Positions 56,253 through 64,000 of a stretch of 64,000 nucleotides of DNA are shown here, piece after piece. The translations under genes were made by a program, and so were the position numbers. The notes beneath the pieces were generated by a model, which worked only from the letters and a program-made list of their open reading frames with translations, had not been told where the DNA came from and searched no databases. Origin of the DNA: Spirometra erinaceieuropaei (Eukaryota > Platyhelminthes > Cestoda > Diphyllobothriidea > Diphyllobothriidae); NCBI GenBank assembly GCA_902702965.1, contig CACRXP010000676.1, positions 254,618-318,617 of the forward strand. Direction: 5' to 3'. Numbering within the stretch: position 1 is the first letter of the stretch; every line of letters begins with the position of its first letter.

Positions 56253-56460
56253 CTCATTTTAGATCATCTAAACTGCTTTCCGAGTACCCTGAAGCTTGTG
56301 CCTGTCTGGCTGCCAGACGACGCAGAGCCGACTGTTTTCTCCACATCTCCAGTTTACTTCGACTTTATGGCCAATACTGACATGCCAAGCCTTGACTTCA
56401 GACTTGTCTTCACATTCAACGACACCATTCGTGAAATCCCAATAAGTCTACCAAATCCAA
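56253..56460 (+). CDS. Exon, second half of module 2, phase 0 to 1
   Basis: Acceptor ATTCTCTTTCTCCCAACAG is strong; 69 codons follow to donor CCAA/GTAAGT. Entry phase 0, exit phase 1, the same as 44345-44543. The peptide reads LILDHLNCFPSTLKLVPVWL, PDDAEPTVFSTSPVYFDFMA, NTDMPSLDFRLVFTFNDTIR, then EIPISLPNP. The alternating hydrophobic LDFRLVFTF is a clear beta strand. It resembles the 44345 exon and the candidate at 13113. Family unknown. Confidence 0.7.
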
Positions 56461-58685
56461 GTAAGTCTGTGCTGATATTGAGTGAGAGCAAAAACGGGTG
56501 AATACCAACCCTTGCAGCTAGCAAGTGTGATAGCTAGGACAGACTATGATTGTAGAAATCATTTCGAATTCAAAATGTGGACATTCGAAACTCCTCTCAT
56601 CTACGCCTATTACGAGCCCGCTGGACTTTCTACTGTTCATCGCCTGTTTGGGCAATTTCTCGTCCAGTTTCCGTAGTTTGGAAGACGTGTTGTCAGGAAG
56701 GCTGGAAATTACATTTGAGTCCTTTTCTTCATTCACGTAAATTGTATCTTTATATTTTGCATGACGCATCACATTCGCATTAGTACACCACTGGGACCTG
56801 GCCACATCCGCGTTCGTGTGGTTTTCACTTTTTGCTGCTAAATATTTGTCTTATCCAATAAGACAACTTTCGTGGCTTTTGGTCAACTGCAACATCCAAC
56901 TGTTGTTGCAGTTGTTGTTGTTGTTGACGTACCCTAAGCCCCTTGTTTAGAGCTACGTACTTCTGACAGAAGCATTCGTAAGAATCCTCTGGCGAATTGG
57001 CACAGGGGTTTACAGAAGCGAACAGAGAAGTTCCAGAAAGCAGGTTAGAACACGAGGATGCGATCACTGGAACTAGAAATTTATTGGCTTGACGATTCGG
57101 ATTCGCTCGGAGCCATCCGCAGATATAGCTGCAGATAAGACTTATATGGCAGGTTAAGTTTGCGATTGATGTAAATTTAAGTTTAAACTAGGGTCGGGGG
57201 TGAAGCTATAATCTAGGTTTGCAGGGCATATTTACGGAGATTGCTAATGATACCACCATGATTGAGGCTAGACACAGGCCTATATCTAACGTAGCACCCA
57301 GACCTATCACTTGATCCCAAACTACGCCTAACATGAGCTCAAAAGCATGATACTGAACTTGCATTAAACCCCAAACACATACCTTTGTTAGTGCATATGT
57401 CTAAAGCCTGACTCTAACGCCAATCATAGACTTTCCAAGTTACCCACGGGGGGAGCTTCTTGGCATAATATTCTATTACTCCCACAACGATAACATTTTT
57501 GTGATACAAACGCCACTTCGTGCGCTACAATTTCGTTCCAGCTTACTAATTTGTCCTGTCATATAAGTTGTACGTGCATTTTCTGCCTGTAAAAATATGC
57601 TGCTTGTCAATAACTGCTTAACTTCCTGTATTTAAACCTCCGCAACCGTTACCGACACGTAGTTGGACGAGGTTTCTAGGGAAAGACCTTGAAGCATTCT
57701 GCAGTAACTCTCTTTTTAGGTCAAACATTCCTCAAATTGCACCCTTATTGGACCGCAAGCCGTCATGTTTGCTTTAAAAAGTCAGGAATGCCCATTTTAC
57801 CTCATAAAGAGGCTTAGAGCGTCGGTTAACTTGAACGGAAATTACTGGGAGTCCTGAAAAGGTCAGTTTGGCGGCTTAGCACAGTCATTAATCGTCAAAT
57901 TTGGCCTCTCAAAGACCTGAAGGGCATGTTTAAATTTAGTTCGTTTAAGGTGTGTTAGGTGGCTTCTCTGACGTCCAACCAACAGAAGAAGACCCTGTCA
58001 GTTTTTTATAGTCAGGAGATTCTCCGATTGTTTTCAAATCTCTCAGCTAATAAGGCGGTATGAAATCGTCTGAAAACTCATTTCAGTTGTAAATACATAA
58101 AGTGGACAAACAGAGACTTCTGGGTGAAATTTACCCGAAGGGAAAATAATAAAATTAAATTTGTTTTGTTTTACTACAGAAGCACTAGTAGCAGCCATAC
58201 GCACTCTCCGCGTGATGAATTGCAACGCCCGGGCAAAGGTCGTGTGCTGAATATAGAGGGTGAACCCGTTTAACTTGTTGATGTACTTAGCAGAGTGCTT
58301 CCATCGGCGTCTGGGCATATAGCCCGTGGTGCTGCAGCATTTAGTCCCTCGTTACTATAAATTAACATTTTAGATTCCTTATACGAATTTTATCTGTGTC
58401 GTTACTGAACGTTCAAACAATGCTTCAGTGCTAACCTCGCAGGCAAACAAATTTTATGAAGGAGGAAGAACATAAATAACTGACCTCCCTGATTCCCTCA
58501 TCTGAACGAAGACTAAGATGGCCTAATAATCAAAGTATTCCGGAGAGCGAACTCTAATAGCCACCACAGAGTCAGCCAAAAGTGCATTTTCAGGATTTCG
58601 GAAGCCAGGGCTTCCTTATAACGACAACATAGACGGATGTTCGGATCGAATGATTACCCGCGCAACGTTGTCAATTGGAGCATGC
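56461..58685. other. Presumed intron, mostly unassigned
   Basis: 57170-57440 has scattered CCTAAC/GCCTGACTCTAACG-like words that may be a very old telomere-like stretch. Several frames near 56518-56805 and 58043-58318 have no recognised domain. Confidence 0.4.
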
Positions 58686-58689
58686 GCAA

Positions 58690-59075
58690 GCAGGGCGAGA
58701 GACCAGACTGGCCCTCTCCCAAATTTAGGCGACCTTCCAGTACGTCAAACACGTCTTAGACGTCGTCAGCCACCCTCTCACGCCACTTGGAAGTGGAGTT
58801 ATAAACGGACCGGAGACAACCATTAGATCGCACTATCCCTGCAGTAAAGTCTAGATTCGCTCACCAGGTCTGTTCCGGTCGTGGACAGTGAAGTTGGGTC
58901 AAGAAACTAAGAGCTTAGTTCAAACGCTGGTGGTTAAACACGCAACTGAATCTTAAGTTACGGTTTATTTAACGAGACTCGGCTGCATTTTCCAATTCGG
59001 TTACACCAAAGTTCTCATGCAAGGGGACAACCGCGGACTGCTTTAGTTGTAGTCTTCCAGATTCCAGTCAATTAA
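58690..59075 (+). mobile_element. Decayed Penelope-like fragment, same subfamily as 35436
   Basis: Matches 35500-35890 in order: CGTCGTCAGCCACCCTCTCA then CGCCACTTGGAAGTGGAGTT (against CGTCTTCTCACTCCACTTGG, AGTTGGGGTT), GAGACTCGGCTGCATTTTCC, AAGGGGACAACCGCG and CAGTCAATTAACAAACG. No frame survives. It is the oldest of the Penelope-like copies here. Confidence 0.7.
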
Positions 59076-61307
59076 CAAACGTTATGACCTCCAACTCCAT
59101 ATTCCGCGTTGGTTGCAAGCATTGTTTTCACCGTGTGCCGTTGGTAAAACAAACTGATTTAATATTCGCTTTCTGAAAATTTTATAATTGTGAAACGTTT
59201 AGACGTGCTCGTATAAATATGCCCTAAGCTTACTGAACCGAGGCTTATTAATGCAGTCCATAGCATGCCGAACCTGAGTAATATCCAGTTCAGTTGTGTA
59301 TGTGGTACAGCAGGATTCTCAGGTAGACATACAGAATTTAATTAATTTGTCTCGGGAACCTGCATGGCGTTTAGTTTGTAAACCTAAAAACCAGACGAAA
59401 ACTTGGGCTGCCTTTCAAAAGCTATTGATTCTGTTAACATTTTCTGAAACCCAATTTCCTTTTCCAGTCAAATGCTGTACCTGAAGGAGGTGGTTGTTGT
59501 TTTAGGGTATCGAAGTACATGACCTTTTGGGCAGCCCTTCTATCTAGTATGATTGCATGCATAAAAACACGAAAAATCAACAAAACGCGCGCCGTATTTT
59601 GTAATGGCATTTTTGGATGTGATTCACACAGGCAGCTAAAAGTGCTCGCCTAACAGCCAAAATGTCGTCGTCTGACTCGTAATTAGCCTTGCAACATCGG
59701 CTGCAAAATATTTCTATCGAAAATTGGAATAAAAATATCTCATCAGTGCTCTACTCGTTTTCGCGCATAAAATTTGAGGGCTATTATAGGTTCCCCTGGG
59801 GTATGTATACTGGATATCCAGACTAAAGGCAGTAACACTTTTTGATTAATAGAGTTATCCCAGCAGATTGAACTGAGATTGCTTCAGTAATTCTGGTTGA
59901 CTTCTGCCCAGCGTTTAGCTTCCATCGGCAAATCGATTGTACTTTTCTGTAATCAAAGGTAGGGGACCACCGCGCCTTTCGAAATACCCTTGACTTAGAT
60001 ACAGTTTACATTGCTTGGTTGCCTCTGCAGATGTTCGGCGTGTGTGGCTTTCCTGTCGGAACGCTACAGTTTAGACATCCTGTGTGTTTGACAGTTGGGA
60101 GGGCGCCGCCCATGCGTCCATCAGGCAACTGTTCTTTGACTCCATTCTCACCCCCTGCACATGCTTCTTTGACTTCAAATGTCACGCACAATCTACGTCT
60201 GACTGACTTCGCAAGGACTTCTGTTTTGCTACAACAGTATGCAAAGTGAAGTACTTTCAAAACGTAATACCCTGCTGCTACTGTTTCCTCGCATTTCCCT
60301 ACCTCCCTCCCCGGTGACGCGTGTTCTTCTCCCTTTCCTCTTTTTGTACCTCCCCCCACCTCAGTCAACTGATGCTATCACCAACCCTACCGAACCGACC
60401 CTATTATGCTGTTATCATTACTATCTTGACCTCCATTAGGATCTCGCCGAACTTACCTCTAGGTCACTTGAGGTTTCTTACCCGTCAAATTTTGCCTGAC
60501 TTGAAAACCTTTCTGCTGATGTGTCTATCATAGCTATTTCAGACTGATTGGAAAACGGTACATCAAGGGCGGGATGCTCGTAGGAAGGTGCGGAAGATAC
60601 ATACAAGTTGGAGAAAAAGACTGCCGCATGGTTACCCTAATCGCACTCTTCAATGACTAAATTAGTTTGCTGTTCAATTTCACTAAATCGTCTTGCTTGA
60701 TTACTGATCTGCGGCTAAATCACTACAAACCGCGATCTCAATGCCAGGCAATATTAGTCTAACTCTCGAAGGAAATAAATCTGTCCTTACTTTGAATGAC
60801 ATTTAATGGCCTTTTCCTGTCATTGATAAGGGTATCCCATAGGAGTAGAGACTAGCAAGCGGCTTCCCTAGTCTTTTAAATAACTCCGAGGACCGTGGAT
60901 GTTTGAGGTCTAACGAGAACGCGTCTGCGGGCTCGATGAATTTTGGAAATTTTCGAAGAAGTTTAGGAAAGTCAGTGTTCCACGCAGTTTTTCGTACAGT
61001 TTTCAGTTAAGATGTAAGGTAGAATTTCTGTAAATAACCTCGATAGTTGGAAGACTTTATTACCGCCAGATCTAGAATGACATCAAATTTTGTCAAGTCG
61101 CGGATCCTGCAGCAGGCGCATCCTACAGAATTTCACAAGGGAAGATTGTTGTGCCATTGCCCTTAAAGTTTTAGGTTGACATATGCTCGCTATTTGCTGT
61201 TCAATTAGTCCGTTCTATCGCGAGGTTGCTTTCGACGCCTAGAATTCTGTTATTTTATGGAGACTTTTGAAATGTTAGGGCACTTTTATTTTATACTCCT
61301 TTTCTAG
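59076..61307. other. Presumed intron, mostly unassigned
   Basis: The region 60006-60368 is open on both strands (76 codons +, 120 codons minus), but neither peptide shows a motif and the + frame lacks a donor. I do not call a gene. Confidence 0.4.
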
Positions 61308-61481
61308 TGAAGGAAAAGTCGAACCCAGTGTTCAACACCCAAACCAGCGAACTCACCTGGCAAACGGTTGCACCTCAACTTAAACCGGCCGTGGAGGAAT
61401 ATAAGGTGACAGTCGTCACTACAAGCCTTGTTTGCGGGACGACAGAGATGCAGGAAATTGCCGTCCGCTCAAGAGACGATT
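61308..61481 (+). CDS. Exon with FN3-like first half, phase 1 to 1
   Basis: Acceptor TTTATACTCCTTTTCTAG, then 58 codons, donor GATT/GTGAGT. Both ends phase 1. The peptide reads KEKSNPVFNTQTSELTWQTV, APQLKPAVEEYKVTVVTTSL, then VCGTTEMQEIAVRSRDD. S-E-L-T-W-x-x-V ... V-E-E-Y-K-V-T-V matches strands B and C of fibronectin type III domains (L-x-W ... Y-x-V). The remainder of the fold is in the next exon. Domain call by eye. Confidence 0.7.
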
Positions 61482-62530
61482 GTGAGTGTGGCTTGCATAT
61501 TGCAGCTATTTGTGAGTGCTCAATTACCCTCTTCCCTGAAGGACAACGAGAAACGACGAAAATAGGCTTTAATAATTTGGGCCTTGAAACGGAACCCTCA
61601 AAGCTGACGGAACCCGCTAGGCGTACTAGGATGTAAAATCCTAAGGCATGGATCTGATTGCCCCGAATGTGACCCAGCAAGCATTTAGTTAGATGAGTCT
61701 AACTGTACGGAACTACGAGTATTAACTAGTATAGGCTCCCTGGGTCCAAAATCTTCCATGTAAGAGGTTCGATAATTAAAATTCAACGGAAACGCGTTAA
61801 CAGCTAGTCTATATGTTGACTGATAAACGTTAACTCCTCATGGACTGACATCACTTTTTACCGCTGAAATTCTTTGGAACCCAGGGCTCAGAGTCTGATT
61901 CAAAACAGCTGGTGTCCGTTCACATTCCCGCATCACAAGTTTAGGGTGGAATGTCCTTCTTGGAGTAGGGGGTTTATCTGTTACTTATTTGCTCACAACA
62001 TCATTTTCGATTCCATCTAGTGCCAAAATAGTAGATAGGGAACATTTACAGTAATTACACTTGTTTAGCAATGGCTGAAAGACATGCGTCGGTTACAGAT
62101 GCTGAAAAAAATCTTACCGAAAAAGTCGAGCTCCGCAAAGTGTTGTCCTTCAGCTGAGACCGGTTTCGAAACTGCCGCTCAAAACTTAGACTACTACAGG
62201 TCTCGCATGATTAAATAAGCAGTTTATTTACCCTCGTCTTCAGTCCTCAGCCTAAGGTTGGCTTACCAAGTATCAGGGTCGAGTATTTACACTTTTTTTC
62301 CTCGCTCACATCAGATATGTCAAGAAAATTAGAACTAGGATCCTAAAAACCTTTTCTAACACATCAAAGGCACGTGACAGGCCTTTTGCAGTCATGCGAA
62401 TCGTGTTAGATTTGCAACTGAGAGTATTGACTTAGCGAAAAAAGAGAGGGATGATATTTCACTGTTGTACTGGGAAGAACTTATTACTCAAACTATGTTC
62501 TCTCTAACTTATTGTTTGCTTTGCATAAAG
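61482..62530. other. Intron between the two FN3-like exons
   Basis: No frame, repeat or RNA recognised. Confidence 0.5.
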
Positions 62531-62698
62531 GCCCCAGTGAGCGATGTCGCACTACAATATGGACCCCCCAGCAGTTGTCGAAACTCCGAAATACCCTATC
62601 AAACTATACGTTAGGTGTAAGCCCCCAGTTCGCCAGTTTCGATGTCCACTTTTCCTCTGGTCACATGTCAACTGTATCCTTCACAATCGGAGAATCAG
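62531..62698 (+). CDS. Exon with FN3-like second half, phase 1 to 1
   Basis: Entry after TTGCTTTGCATAAAG, 56 codons, donor TCAG/GTTAGT, both phase 1. The junction with the previous exon makes a cysteine codon. The peptide reads PSERCRTTIWTPQQLSKLRN, TLSNYTLGVSPQFASFDVHF, then SSGHMSTVSFTIGES. L-x-N-x-T-L-S-N-Y-T-L-G-V corresponds to the conserved L-x-P-x-T-x-Y-x-x-x-V of FN3 strands E-F, and STVSFTIGE to strand G. The acceptor tract is moderate. This is the last exon visible; the gene probably continues to the right. Confidence 0.65.
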
Positions 62699-63690
62699 GT
62701 TAGTAAGACAGTTTTTATCTGAAAAAAGTTCATTGACCAACATTGATACATGTTTCTGTTAACTGTACTAAATTTCATGCATTTGCAGTTCACCTGGCAA
62801 CTGGATTTTCAAAATCTTTGTCTACAATTGCACGTGACCTGTAACAATGCAAGCAATTTCCTCCAGTCAACTGATATTTTGTACTCCTATAAACTTTTAG
62901 TTACTTTATAAAGAAATAGTTCTTATTTTGCTTAATAAGCGTTCCTTCTTTATTGTTTTTTTATTTTAGTAGCCAGCCCTTATCACCGAAAGTAATTATC
63001 TCATGGCTTTTATGCCTATTTGTAATCAGTACTTGATTCAGACACGGAGTACTTCCTAGGATTTTGTTCCTTTATCAAAAAAAGGCTGGATGTGAATGCA
63101 GACACCATTTTTCCCAGCATATTTTCTCAAGACCACCTCTAGTAGCGAAATAATATTAGAGGAGGTTTTGCAGACGGGGCCTTTTAATGGGGTGGACTAT
63201 GCGTTGTAAATTATGCGGCAAAACTGGAAAATCTTATTTACGTCATGCGTTTGTCCCATTAGGGTACGATGCAACTTCATAAAACAATGCTACACGTCCA
63301 TATTTGGAAAGGGTTAAGTAACTGATCTAGAACTATCATAGCCAGTGAGCTTTCGCGAAGTCTGTCAAGGTTCCACGCGTAAAATCCTTATTGCCCGCAT
63401 TCTTGTATTAGAGATGACTTTGCGTCATAGTGCAGGACGAGTGGATATTCCTACTCTACGGAAGAATTTCCTCTAAACTGTGCTAAGAGCAGACCAAAGG
63501 GTCAGCACTTGTCATGCATTAACCAAGTTTTATTGGCTGATATCCATGTGTTTGCTCTATAATATGATGACTTGACTGTCACAGGAGTTTAGCATTGAGA
63601 CTCTGTGAATCATGTGTTAGAGGCATTCTGGCTTCCCGCTGACTTTTTACATTTAATCACGTTTTCGAATTTTAAACACCCACTTTTTTA
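62699..63690. other. Intron or downstream sequence, nothing recognised
   Basis: AT-rich, no open frame of note. Confidence 0.5.
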
Positions 63691-63696
63691 AGAGAG

Positions 63697-63944
63697 ATGG
63701 GTGCTCACCGATCAGGTTACGGAACGTGCTTGTTTCGTTGTGCATTAGGGCTCATACTAGAACCCTCGCAAGAAGCCGAACGACGACTAGGAATAGAAGA
63801 AGATGACATGATACTGACAAAGACAATGGAGACCGGCTTTGAATCTCAAGTGGTCCACACTTGAGGACGGGTATGACTGGCTGATGACAGCTAATAAACC
63901 AGAAATGACCATTTTGGTCTCCCTTGTCTTTGTCTGCACCATAT
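63697..63944 (+). repeat. Family C head followed by family B SINE tail
   Basis: 63697-63755 (ATGGGTGCTCACCGATCAGG, TTACGGAACGTG, TTCGTTGTGC) matches the head at 39910 and 36900-36960. 63850-63944 (TCAAGTGGTCCACACTTGAG, TATGACTGGCTGATGACAGC, TAATAAACCAGAAATGACCA, TCTCCCTTGTCTTTGTC) matches the SINE body at 36984-37136. Families B and C also lie side by side at 36770-37136. Confidence 0.65.
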
Positions 63945-64000
63945 CATTTGAAGTTGGCAAGAAGGGCAGGATTTAATGGTGCCAAAAATATTCGTGACGG

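Noticed and set aside
57170..57440. Fourth telomere-like element
   Set aside because: Only scattered CTAAC-like words; too decayed to separate from background, no inverted ends.
60006..60368. Coding exon or minus-strand gene
   Set aside because: Open on both strands by chance; no motif, no donor in the + frame, no phase fit.
1..64000. CRISPR arrays, operons, rRNA genes, integrated viruses
   Set aside because: No regularly spaced repeats, no bacterial gene organisation, no rRNA core, and no viral structural or polymerase motifs seen.

Overview
The window looks like nuclear DNA of an animal with large introns and many repeats. It is most likely a parasitic flatworm, possibly a tapeworm. That is an inference from gene structure (short exons in kilobase introns, GT-AG and some GC-AG splice sites) and from the transposon mix: several Penelope-like elements with GIY-YIG domains, a CR1/Jockey-like LINE, a Merlin DNA transposon, and tRNA-derived short repeats. 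There is nothing bacterial here: no operons, no Shine-Dalgarno spacing, no long uninterrupted ORFs.

The main gene. Open segments scattered along the + strand from about 4.9 kb to 62.7 kb share one grammar: a pyrimidine-rich acceptor, 90-330 nt of open frame, and a good donor, usually with phase 1 at both ends. I read them as exons of one large modular gene (or two adjacent ones). Neither its first nor its last exon is visible. The better supported exons are 4883-5149, 9044-9307, 11248-11345, 14771-14977, 18811-18984, 32650-32976, 37239-37367, 40910-41109, 44345-44543, 45783-46070, 47300-47509, 50811-50902, 54356-54456, 56253-56460, 61308-61481 and 62531-62698. Weaker candidates are 6376-6519, 13113-13196, 28638-28775 and 31019-31195. 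Several peptides look like halves of Ig-like domains (18.8 kb, 37.2 kb, 9.0 kb) and the last two together look like an FN3-like domain. Two exon pairs (40.9/44.3 kb and 50.8/56.3 kb) look like copies of one module cut by a phase-0 intron at the same place. A cell-surface or secreted adhesion or receptor-like protein is the natural guess; I do not recognise the family.

The introns carry the repeats. 0.4-2.6 kb: a decayed LINE with an antisense LINE 3' end inside it. 9.85-10.64 kb: a Merlin copy with 34/35-bp inverted ends and an 8-bp target duplication. 15.2 and 28.2 kb: two small elements with inverted ends around degenerate telomere-like (TTAGGG-type) cores. 18.3, 42.1 and 49.7 kb: three palindromic elements with tRNA-like sequences at their outer ends pointing outward. 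21.4, 35.4, 38.2-39.9, 53.6 and 58.7 kb: Penelope-like fragments, with hammerhead-like motifs near two 3' ends and an inverted pair at 38.6-39.9 kb. 7.7, 14.1, 37.0 and 63.9 kb: a tRNA-derived SINE family. 26.4 kb: a long CTT microsatellite. The remaining intronic stretches show nothing I can name.
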